This document shows, one piece after another, positions 9,568-19,067 of a DNA stretch of 64,000 nt. The translations under genes were made by a program, and so were the position numbers. A model generated the notes under the pieces. It saw nothing but the letters and a program-made list of their open reading frames with translations. It was not told where the DNA came from and did not search any database. This DNA comes from Amyloporia xantha (taxonomy: Eukaryota; Basidiomycota; Agaricomycetes; Polyporales; Adustoporiaceae), in contig JAYKKR010000005.1 in assembly GCA_036971615.1 (NCBI GenBank), forward strand, positions 744,001-808,000. Reading direction: 5' to 3'. Every line of letters begins with the position of its first letter. Position 1 is the stretch's first letter.

Positions 9568-11554
9568 TCAAGAGATATGAGTAGACATATGGAGACTGTA
9601 TAACAACCCGCTATCGTCTTCGCCGTCGCTCTCTTCGGCTTCGGGCGCATCTTCGCCAACATTGTCTATGTTATCACCACGTTCCTCCATCTCAGAGGTG
9701 TGTGACCATAGTTCTGATTTACGAGGACGATCACGCTTTCTCTTGAGAACAAGCTGAGGCCCCTCTCCAGGAAGTACTACAGCCCGTAGCCACTTTGGGT
9801 AGTTGTCCACCAGTCTCCGCTGGAACTGGCTGTCATATCCGATGCACTCCATACGCCATAGCACAATCGACTACGATGGATCAGACGCCGACCCCATGAC
9901 GATATAGGTACGAAAAGAACCTACCAGATTGCGAGAATTGAATGCATTCAGAACGTCGTCGATCTGTAGTCCTGGTGATCGCTGTTTGCGCGCGAAGGAC
10001 AAGACGGTGTCTTCGATCTCTCTGTCTGTCGGCTCACGACCTAGTCGTCGCAGGAGGATTAGACGAGCGCGCGTACGGTGATAGCAACTGCGATGTAAAA
10101 CGTGCTCGGCGAAGCTCCGCTGAGCCTACGGCATTGCTATAGTTCAGCGTCATGAACCATGGCTGTTTCACGTACCGTGGCACCGATCCGTTGCATTGCA
10201 TCAGATGAGAGCGATTCCGGCGCGTGAATCTTGTATTCTCCCGTATACAGCCAGCCACTTTTGTTTCGATGTTTGATGAATAACCTGTGGCCAAAATTCA
10301 TGGTTCCATCTCGAATTGGCTGAGGCTGTGAAATGCCAAGGAATATACCGGGCTCTCCAGGGCCGCGCGGAAGGTGAGAATTATAGTGAGAATTCAAGAA
10401 CAACGCCCTGTTACGCTCACTGCGAGACGTCCTAGTGTTCGGACTAGTACTAATGCGACGAGATGTGGAAGGGCCACGGGACATGTTCGTTACAAACGCG
10501 CGGTGCACAGAAACCGTACGAATGTTTGGAGCAAGATCGACGGCAAGAGGCGCGAGGTCGAGTAATCGCTCATGAATGAAGTCTTCTACCAGTGAGAATT
10601 GAGGGACCGAGCTAGAATGGTTCTAGGCAGCCGGGATACAATAATTTGCGTGAACGAAAAGGGAGAGCACATATGCACGCACCTGCCGATGTCCAGGATG
10701 TTGTTGACGACTATTGCTACTGCTGCTGGATAGAAAATCCACACCAGCATCCTTTTCAGGGCCTCGCTCTCGTGTTCTCGGACGAGGATATGACGAAGGT
10801 TTATGGCGAGACAAGGGAAGAACTACCTCAGGTATTAACCGTTTCTTCTTTCGCCGGGGTGGCTTAACATCATCCTCCGTCTCTATCTTACTGTTTGATG
10901 ATGTAAATAATATTGGATTATTTTTGTCGAACCAAGTACCCCGGAATGTGATCGGAGAGGAGGACTTCTTCTTCACTGTGACATCCGTTTGAGACGCCAG
11001 CGTAGTGCTGCTGCCATCAATTCCAGATTCAGTACCTCGTTCGTTACCGTTGATGGCGAAAGGGACAGACCTAGATGATCCTACAATAAAGTCCTATCGA
11101 GTGTGATATCCGGCGTAAGTAAGATTGACCTGAGCGAGTGAGATGTCACGACTGACTGGATTGAAGTCCGAATCGAGGTTGCAATCAGGAGACTTTGTTT
11201 CCACTTCGTCGAACCGCAAATTATCATACTATCATTTAAAGTATGAGGCGCAGAGCAGTCAAAAGACCGTCACCCGAAGTGATTCCCACATGCGTCGCTC
11301 TTTCAACTCACCGTGAGTAAAGGATCCTCAAGATTGCCCGTGTCTTCAACATCATCTTCTTCACTTATAGCAGCTCCATGGGCCTCTCCTATTCCAAGCT
11401 CCCCTGCTACCAATAGCTCGTCAACTGTCTGCCTTAGATCTTCGAGCTCTTTTCCCTGCGTGAGCAGAAGAGCCCCTTGTTGACGGATGAGATCTCCTTG
11501 TTCACGTATGAGCTCCTCCAAGTGCTTGACTTTGTCACCGGACATTTCAGACAA
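9568..11554 (-). CDS. DUF6697-type protein of unknown function
   Basis: Multi-exon gene. The N-terminal exon (11554 down to about 11314) starts MSEMSGDKVKHLEELIREQG and forms a short heptad-rich helix (residues 8-45). Middle exons (about 10500-11090) are Ser/Lys-rich. The C-terminal half has GEPGIFLGI, then HRLFIKHRNKSGWLYTGEYK, LSSDAMQRIGAT, LILLRRLGREPTDREIEDTV and VLWRMECIGYDSQFQRRLVD, with the spacing I associate with DUF6697, a domain found mainly in Agaricomycetes, often behind coiled coils. No enzyme motif is seen and the function is unknown. The tail (last 60 residues) is acidic. Exon joins near 10070-10190 are not fully resolved, so the protein length (about 500) is approximate. Confidence 0.65.
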
Positions 11555-11950
11555 TCAGAGATATGCTTAGCAGCATGCAATTGCGATTTGCGAAGGATTG
11601 ACTGTAGACGGGTGGTAAAGCCTAGGTAAAGCCGCGGGAACGATTAAATCGATCACGCGATCGCCACGCAGACAGACGCGTCGGGAATTCCCTGCGATGG
11701 AAACATTGCACCTACCACGACCTCGCAGGCAGCCGGCCGCGTGTCTGACCACTGCTAACATAAGGTCCTAGGCACACTTATGTTCTTCTGGAGTGACTGG
11801 TAATCTCGCGCCGTACCTGCCAGACATTCGAACGACGCTCACAAGGCAAAGGTGAACGGCTTCCGCTGTGCGCAATGTCGTCCAAAAGGCACGTCAAACG
11901 CGTTACGTTGACGTCCAAGAAGAACTGGTGGATGGGTAATTGGTCTGTAG
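11555..11950. other. Divergent promoter region
   Basis: 396 bp between the starts of the DUF6697-type gene (-) and the kinase-like gene (+). It is rich in CGCG-containing words (for example around 11650-11720). No further gene seen. Confidence 0.5.
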
Positions 11951-13117
11951 ATGACCGATGTCAGCCCATTGTTGACTGTCGTCTCTCCAGTTGAACTCGA
12001 TCAGGAGGAAGAACATGGGACTACTGTCATAACCCCATATGCCGACGAGTCCGCAGCGACGGAGATACCTCATACCCCGTTCCGATCGAGTGCTTACACC
12101 GCTCACACTTACGAACCTTCTCCACATACACCTGGGCCGTCTATCCCGGAATTCTCGCCACCCAGTCATCCTCTCTCCATATTCTCATTCCCTACGCCGA
12201 CAACCTATTCTGCTCCTCCCAATCCTACTCAAAATTTGGCACCCTGCGCAGCAGGTTCCGCATCAGAGTTATTCAAATGTGTCGTTAAAAAGCCCAACGT
12301 TGTGCAACTCGAGATCAATGGCGAGATGCAGTCTAATGCCAAAGATGTGATGACGCAATTCCTCGCTGAGTTACGTGTGTATACTACTGTAACTCGTCAC
12401 AGGAATATTGCCGCATTTTTAGGCTGTCTCGAGAACGTTGGAATGGTCCTAGAATTCATTGAGGGCCGAACACTCTGGGACGTCGTCAAAGAGCGGCCGG
12501 AGCTAACGCAAAGCAAAAAATCCGATTACCACAATCAACTTTTGGATGGACTCACTCACTTACACTCCTTTGGGTTGAGCCATGGCGACCTCTCACTCCT
12601 CAACGTTCAGGTGACTGCTTCATCTGATACGATAAAATTACTCGATTTCGGCCGGTCTGTGGCTGCAGACTCCATGTATGCTTCTCCATACGAAGACCTC
12701 TCTCAGCCCTCTACATCTCAAGTCCCGGTGAGACCTCCTCCAAATTCCCGTTTTGCCTCCAAATCACCCTATACGCCGCTCACACCCTTGCCACCACCGC
12801 CGCCATCGAGGCAAGTCGAGCAGATTCATCCTGGAACACGCCCATTCTCCGCTCCTGAAATCTTGCGTGGAGAGTGTCAAGATGCACGCCTTGCGGATGC
12901 GTACAGTTTTGGCATGATCTTGGTTTGTCTTGACCGCTGCGATCTGGTCGACGTCAAGCCTTGGGAGCAGAGGAAGGACGTTCTCCCAAAAGGCTTTCTG
13001 GACGGGCTTACAATGTTCCAGGAGAGATGTGAACAGTACTTGAGGCGATGGAATGACGGGCGACGTCGTTTGGTCAAGGAGGACATGGTGGAAGTTGAAG
13101 TGCAGATGGACCTCTAA
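11951..13117 (+). CDS. Intronless protein kinase-like protein
   Basis: Single exon, 388 residues, unusual among the intron-rich neighbours. Residues 1-105 are Pro/Ser/Thr-rich. A kinase fold follows: a putative lysine strand near residue 110-120, FLAELRVYTTVTRHRNIAAF (alpha-C and beta-4), then the catalytic loop SHGDLSLLNV (Asp and Asn present), then LLDFGRS (DFG present) and SAPEIL (APE present), followed by DAYSFGMILV. Between DFG and APE lies an approximately 70-residue Pro/Ser-rich insert (for example TPLTPLPPPPPS). Key catalytic residues remain, so it may be active, but a clear glycine loop is not visible. The C-terminal lobe is short. The substrate and pathway are unknown. Confidence 0.75.
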   Translation: MTDVSPLLTVVSPVELDQEEEHGTTVITPYADESAATEIPHTPFRSSAYTAHTYEPSPHTPGPSIPEFSPPSHPLSIFSFPTPTTYSAPPNPTQNLAPCAAGSASELFKCVVKKPNVVQLEINGEMQSNAKDVMTQFLAELRVYTTVTRHRNIAAFLGCLENVGMVLEFIEGRTLWDVVKERPELTQSKKSDYHNQLLDGLTHLHSFGLSHGDLSLLNVQVTASSDTIKLLDFGRSVAADSMYASPYEDLSQPSTSQVPVRPPPNSRFASKSPYTPLTPLPPPPPSRQVEQIHPGTRPFSAPEILRGECQDARLADAYSFGMILVCLDRCDLVDVKPWEQRKDVLPKGFLDGLTMFQERCEQYLRRWNDGRRRLVKEDMVEVEVQMDL

Positions 13118-13331
13118 GGATGATCTGCCGCGCGCATAAACAAGGCAGTGGTTGAGACCACTGCTCACCCGGGTATCGTGCCTACGAGGAACATATGACT
13201 TTTCGCATACATACGCATGGGTACAAGTGCATTCAATGGACATCATGTAACATTACATTACTCTACTCCTGTTATCCCGAATATGATTGCATGATGCTGT
13301 ATCTGAATCCAGCATTCAGAATGAAAAACAT

Positions 13332-13404
13332 GAGTCGGCCCAGGTTCGAACTGAGGACCTTCTGTGTGTTAGACAGATGCGATAACCAACTACGCCACCG
13401 ACCC
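13332..13404 (-). tRNA. tRNA-Val (anticodon AAC)
   Basis: Read on the minus strand it starts GGGTCGGTGGCGTAGTTGG, with anticodon loop CTAACAC (AAC), T-loop GTTCGAA and 3' acceptor CCGACTC, which pairs with GGGTCGG. It is 73 nt with no intron. A TTTTT run just beyond the 3' end (13324-13329) can terminate RNA polymerase III. Confidence 0.95.
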
Positions 13405-13535
13405 GATGAACAGCCTTGACTTCCAAAACATTTCGATTACATAAGTCATCCAAATCTCAGATCTCCGCCACACCATGAAGGACACACTGGTCAGTGGTCA
13501 CGATAGTGGTAGGCGCCACATCCTTGCTATACGCC

Positions 13536-14779
13536 ATGACTTCCACACCTGTACCCACTGGGGCTGCCCCTAGAGCAAATACCGAGAGCATCATCACCGC
13601 TCTCGGCAATGCCTATAAAACTCAAACCGGAGAGCCTCTACAAAGTGACCGCATCGCTCAGCTGCTTATTCAGAACATGGGCCAACTGAGCGAACTTGCG
13701 AAGCAGGGCAAGCTGAACCAATCTCAGATCCTACAGGTGGACCTTGCCTCACCTTTTCTGTCACTTAATATCTGTCATTGATGTCCATTTTGTCTGCTTG
13801 TTTAGCTGAAAGAGTATGCGGATAAGCACAAGGCAGGAGGCTCGGCCAGTGCTGCAACTCCTGCCGCTCCCGTGCAAGTGAGCCCACACTCCGTATATAT
13901 CGTCTAGGGTTATGTTCGACTTGACTTGATGCTAGGTGCCCGCCGCAATTCCTACCAATCCGGCTTTCCGGACGTCGAACACTCCGTTTCTGAATGCATC
14001 TCCTAGCTCGTCAGACACCTATCCAATAAGTCAAACCTTGACACCTACAAACACTGGTCCAGTGCAATGGCAGACTGCACAACAAGGCAGACCTACCCTC
14101 AACGGAGGCATTGTCAGCGGTCGGCTGTCAGGTGGGCGACATATTCCTGTGCACACTGCCGGCGAGGTACTGATTCTTCTGTAAAGGAACGCCGGCCATG
14201 CTCTCCAAGCCATCAGATGACCCAAGCTTGTTGAGTACAGATGACAATCGGACACGAAGGAAGAACACTCCAGGAGATCAGAGCATGCGGAGAACGATAC
14301 AGGACTTGGTGTCAAGCATTGATCCTCATGTCAAGATTGAGCCTGAAGTAGAGGATGTACGCCGTGAGATGTCTATCAGGCGTCGTTATCTGATTCGTGT
14401 AAATTCGCAGCTACTCTTGGATGTCGCGGACGAGTTTATCGACTCTGTAACCAATTTTGCATGTCGTCTTGCAAAACACAGGGGCGGCGATACACTCGAA
14501 GTGAAAGACCTTCAATTGCATCTGGGTTTGTATTCTTCAGACACATACTCGATCAGATTACTTACTGGCAATTCCGTAGAGCGTAACCACAATATACGTA
14601 TCCCTGGATTTGCATCGGATGAAACGCGGATCTCTCTCTCCCAAACCTCAGCTGCTCCTGCTGCTCCCGCCGCGGCGACTAACAAGAAGGGCGCGCAGAG
14701 TGCGCAGTCTGGCCAAACTTCGCGTGCTCAACGGCTTGCGCAGGTTCAGATGGCCAAGAAAGAGGCGAAACTGATATGA
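13536..14779 (+). CDS. TAF12: TFIID/SAGA subunit TAF12
   Basis: Several exons give about 330 residues. The C-terminal half holds the TAF12 histone fold: [20 protein letters not shown], then (after an intron 14356-14410) [39 protein letters not shown], and (after an intron about 14526-14579) [13 protein letters not shown]12 pairs with TAF4 in TFIID and with ADA1 in SAGA. The N-terminal part ([34 protein letters not shown]) is helical, and is followed by a Pro/Ser/Thr linker. A Lys/Ala-rich tail follows the fold. ATG 13536 ([10 protein letters not shown]) is the likely start; an earlier in-frame ATG-like start at 13494 is less likely. Confidence 0.92.
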
Positions 14780-14947
14780 CACCGTCCTTACGCATCCTGC
14801 ATGTATTTCCCCTATTCTGGACCTGTTCTCTACGTTATGGTTAATGATTGCTGTATTTTATCGCACGGCGCATAGTATGTATTGCTAGTCATATACATGG
14901 GGCATTATCCCAATATCATGATAGCTCGCTGGCACATTTAAGAATCC

Positions 14948-15020
14948 GGGTCGGTGGCGTAGTTGGTTATCGCATCTGTCTTACACACAGAAGGTCCTCA
15001 GTTCGAGCCTGGGTCGACTC
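14948..15020 (+). tRNA. tRNA-Val (anticodon UAC)
   Basis: It starts GGGTCGGTGGCGTAGTTGG, with anticodon loop CTTACAC (TAC), T-loop GTTCGAG and a 3' acceptor pairing with the first seven bases. 73 nt, no intron, followed by ATTTTT (Pol III stop). Nearly identical in sequence to the AAC gene 1.5 kb away on the other strand. Confidence 0.95.
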
Positions 15021-15479
15021 ATTTTTGCACGCCTCATTTCTGACGGCCTCATCTTGGGGACCCTTAGCCTCTGTTTTTTTTTTTGGAAGGGTGTGGGCTT
15101 GCTTCTACTACGCTGGAGGTGTGACGGCCTATAATTAGTCGATTTTACTACTAGCTCACACCCCGAGAACTGGCCACTTGTATTGCTCGAGCATGTAGCC
15201 GTTCCTTCAAAATATTCAGTAAATCCAGTATGCTAGGGTGCACTTGACCATACAGCTGCAAGTAGATAAATTAGACCGGTCTCATAGGTTGGAAAAGCCA
15301 ATCCAGCACGGAGAACACGTCTTGTCTAACAATTGACATAGGAATTCACTTCAAGGACGGAATTGACAGCAAAAGACAGCAGCAATAACCATTAATAGTC
15401 CATGGACGACCACAACACGACAGCACCCAACGAGCACGAAACCACGTATCTATCCAATCTCGCACAAAAAATCTAATCA
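15021..15479. other. Intergenic
   Basis: 459 bp. Contains the tRNA terminator, a poly-T tract near 15075-15085, and probably the 3' untranslated region of the PAQR gene. Nothing else seen. Confidence 0.5.
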
Positions 15480-17381
15480 TCAGCAAGCCCCGCCTATTCC
15501 ACTCTTGAGCTCCGCCATCGCTGCCTTGTGCTGACTTATTGCGATCACAATAAAAACGTGCCAAATCGCATGCGAGCCGCCCCCAATTCGATCGAGCAGG
15601 TGAGAATACGCCCAGCGCGTTGACAGGTAGCACTCGGGGAAGTGCGACGCGTAAAAGACAAGGCCGGTGATGTAAGAGACTATCGAAGGCACGATGGGGC
15701 CTGTGGCGGAGATACAGAGTGTCAGTGGGTGGCGTCAGAGGATGTTGGGAGACACGCACGAATAAATGCGAACATCGCCATGGTGGAGTGGAGCTGTGCG
15801 AGGTACGCAAGAGGCGCGATGCTCGTGAGCGCCAGTATGACGAAGAAGGCGATACGGTAACTCTGAAACTGAAGTCAGCAAACGGTAAAACACTCGACAG
15901 GTATCGAAATACATACGCGGTACTCATACTTGTTGAACCAGTCGGTGAACGGGAGAATGCTGCCCGACAGCCCCATGGTGAAACATAACGTCAAGAAGAT
16001 ATTGCATGTTGTGGGATTGCACTGAAACCCATAATACACCACCGTCCCAACGGACGCACTGATTAACCTGTGACAGAGTGAACAAATACATCGGGAGATG
16101 AGAATGAACGTAGAGCTGTACCATCCAATTCCAACATAGTCTATCCGCGCGCATAGTTCCATCCCCGTCTGATGGGCACAACCTGCCATGGTGTGCCATA
16201 GGGCGCTGGTGAAGAGGCAGAGGAGCGCAAAAGTCGTGAACGCAAGTACAGGAGGATCTGGTTGCATAGCAGAAGAGAACGGTGAAGCGGGAAGGATTGT
16301 GAGCAGCCATGCGACGAAAGGTAACAAATGAGTGTGAATATTCACTGAAAAGCTTCGTCAGTCTAGAAGAACCAAGAAGCAGGAAGGCGTCCACGTACGA
16401 GTTTCATTATGCAGGGCAAAAAGCGAGAGGATCAATCGGGGCCACTCTTGAAGAGGGATGAATCTGGATTGGGCCTGTCAAAGTGTAGCCGAGGCGTACA
16501 CAGGTGACAATTGCGTACCGGTAGCCATGTGTAACGAATGGATTATTTCGCCATTGAGCAGGTAAATCGACATATTGAATTAGACGAGAGCCGTTCAGTG
16601 ACTGCTTGACCGCGCGCGCGACCTCCCAGGCAGCCTTCTCAATCCTATCTTCTCCTTCGCGAATGTCGGAAGAGATCTCAGCGATCAATTCCGAGGAGAC
16701 AACCTTGTCGTACAAGTCGGAGAGCGCGCCATTTGGGGACAAAGATGAGAGGTAAAGACTGTGGGGGAGCTCCAGTGACGATAAATGCGCCTGGAGTGAT
16801 TGCAGATGTTCCGAGAGGGTGTGAACATAGCTTAACGGTCCTCGGAAGTCGATCTCGGACAGACGAGAGTGGACGTCGTCCAGGCGGGCGCGCATCTCGC
16901 AAAGATCGAGGTCGGGAAGTCGAGAGCGCACGGCGTCTGGCATGTCAGGAAGGTGAGCTCGCATACCATCCAAGCCCGAGACGTCAGGTATGTGGGATTT
17001 GACGTGGTCGAGGTTGAAGTCAGGGAGATGTGAGGAGACGTGAGTCCGGATGGAGCGGAGCATCTCCAGACCATCTCTTGCCCATTGCCTGGCATCTTCC
17101 ACCGTCATCTCACCCTTCAGTTTGAGCGACTCGGATGATATCGGTGAGTCGAGCAGGGCGAGGCGTGCCTCCAGATCAGCGAGGTAGGAGAGGACGAGGA
17201 GGCGTAGTTCGGCGAGACTTGGGGAGATGGAAGAGTTGGAGAGGTCGAGTGCTTCCAACGAGTGGGGCAGAGACTGGCATAGTGAACGAGCGACGTAGGT
17301 TCCAGCCTGGTTAGTAGAAAAGCGGCGTGCCTTCTGGGTGCGGCGACGGCGTAATTCGACAGTCTCCGTTACAGCAGCCAT
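15480..17381 (-). CDS. PAQR/Izh-family (AdipoR/hemolysin III-like) membrane protein
   Basis: Six exons, about 540 residues. The C-terminal half is a 7-TM PAQR domain: PAQWRNNPFVTHGYRFIPLQ leads into FALHNETLNIHTHLLPFVAW; later FTSALWHTM, YVGIGWLISAS, and near the end GGSHAIWHVFIVIA, which supply the conserved His/Asp/Ser metal-site positions. Fungal members (Izh proteins) affect zinc and sterol homeostasis. The long N-terminal region (residues 1-290) resembles the extended Izh3-like type and contains an unusual tandem repeat around LPD (see findings). Start: ATG 17381 (MAAVTETVELRRRRTQK) is preferred because a likely 5' UTR intron acceptor (CCACAG) lies just upstream; an in-frame ATG at 17411 is the alternative. 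Confidence 0.92.
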
Positions 17382-17951
17382 GATGGAGGTGAGGATTCCT
17401 GTGGGAGACAAGCCGGTGAGTGAGACCCTAGACGTCGAGGGACCCGGAGTTCAGTACATCGTGAATATGTACGAACGGGAGGGACTGGGGCAGTGATGAT
17501 GGTGATACTGGGGCTGTCGGAGCGCGCAGACATTCATATTATGTAAAAGTGGGGTTCCGCACCCGCGGCTGGCATATTTGAGAAACTCACTTACAACGTT
17601 ATGAAGCCACCCGTCAATGACCTGAAGTAACAAAGTGCAGTTTACTGTCCACTGTGGGCAGAGACAGCAGGAGCTGGGCGCTGAGTGCAGCCATATTAGA
17701 GAGCAGTCGCCGACTCTTGAGCGCTCGTTTGATTTCAGAGCTGACCGCCCGATCTCGAATCGTGGGAAATTACCTCATTTGCTCTCGACGATCCGACATA
17801 CAACCCGAAAAGTAGCCCTCCTGCGTTTTGCAAATTTTGAATTCTGCTTGCTTGGACAACCAAACCTCGAGGTTTAGCATCCAAGACAGTTTCTTGGAAC
17901 TTTTTTGCCAACTTGATTTATTCTTTAACACAACAGCCGTCGCCACATTTC
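17382..17951. other. Divergent promoter region of PAQR and PTH genes
   Basis: 570 bp between two divergent genes. A probable 5' UTR intron of the PAQR transcript lies next to 17395-17430. No further gene seen. Confidence 0.45.
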
Positions 17952-18621
17952 ATGCACTTCCTGGTGGTCGGCCTCGGGAATCTCCCATACCCTATGACAC
18001 GCCACAGGTGAGTAATGAATGTTGACCGCATTCATGTTATACCTTTACTCACAGTATTAAAGCATAGGACATCTCGTGATTGACTCCCTGGCCTCCCGTC
18101 TGGGCGTGTCTCTTGTGTCAGATAGAGCGACAAGCGGCTATAAAACTACCAAATTAGATGTCACTTTGGGCAGTACAACTGTGAGTCTAACGCTGCACAA
18201 GCCTAGTAAGTCGTCCGCCAGCCCTCTCTCGAGCCTACTCAACGCGCAGCCGTCTGTTCTTGCAGAGACTCTGATGAATATCTCCGGCAAGCCTGTTGCC
18301 GATGCCATGCGCTCTCTTTCAGTGTCTCCATCAGAAACCATAGTAATCCACGATTCTCTCTCCCACAAGCCTATGTCACTGTCACCGAAATTTGGAGGTT
18401 CAGCGAACGGACACAATGGTGTGCGAAGCGTGATATCTGCACTTGGAGGCAATGCAGACTTCCATCGCCTGAGAATCGGAATTGGACGCGATGAGAGCGA
18501 TCCGGCGCACTACGTTCTTAGCCCATTGTCATCTGCTGAACGCGACTTCTGGAGTGAAAATGGCAAAGGCATTGATCTCGTGTGGAGAGAACTTGCGAGG
18601 ATTGTTGCCGGTCCGCGATAA
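17952..18621 (+). CDS. Peptidyl-tRNA hydrolase (bacterial-type Pth)
   Basis: Three exons, about 188 residues. Exon 1 (17952-18007) starts MHFLVVGLGNLPYPMTRH; joining it after AAAG at about 18064 gives TRHSIGHLVIDSLASRLG. A second intron (about 18208-18267, gtaagt..gcag) interrupts HKPKTLMNISGKPVADAM. Further motifs are IVIHDSL and KFGGSANGHNGVRSVI. The catalytic His (TRH), the Asn of GLGN and the Asp of IHD are all present. The enzyme recycles peptidyl-tRNAs released early from ribosomes; fungal copies often act in mitochondria, but no clear presequence is seen. The second intron contains no in-frame stop, so retention would still leave an open frame. Confidence 0.92.
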
Positions 18622-19067
18622 CGTGCACATCGAAGTGAGTAGCAGTCATTATCGAAATGAGCTACCTGATACGAGGATGTAGTGGCATCGCTCTGCTGTC
18701 ACGAGTCAATTCCTCGGCCTCATTCGACCCCCTTCCGAGCTGCTATCTCGTTCTCTGCGTGTATTATCCTTCACCATTGTCTGAAATGGGCATCAGACCA
18801 TCAAAATACAGAGTACGATCCTTCTATCTCGCTTCTGACGGCCTTTCGTGTCCCCTTCCCCCGGCCCCGTGGTAAATAGATGTCAATAACGCGAAGCTAC
18901 ATGGTCACGCGCGCACTTGGCATGTACTTACCCTGCGCGTCGCATGTGCAGCGACGCGATGCTGCCGTATGCAGCCGGGGGCTATCTGGCTGGCTTCTCG
19001 AGGGTCGCCGTACTTAAGGCTTGGCAAATATCTTCGAGGATGAGAGTGCAATCGCCCCATACTCGTT
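18622..19067. other. Intergenic upstream of GH92 gene
   Basis: 446 bp promoter region. No gene recognised. Contains repeated GCAGC words around 18945-18985. Confidence 0.45.

Noticed and set aside
18208..18267. In-frame insertion in peptidyl-tRNA hydrolase
   Set aside because: It has a GTAAGT donor and a GCAG acceptor, and its removal restores HKPKTLMNISG; treated as an intron.
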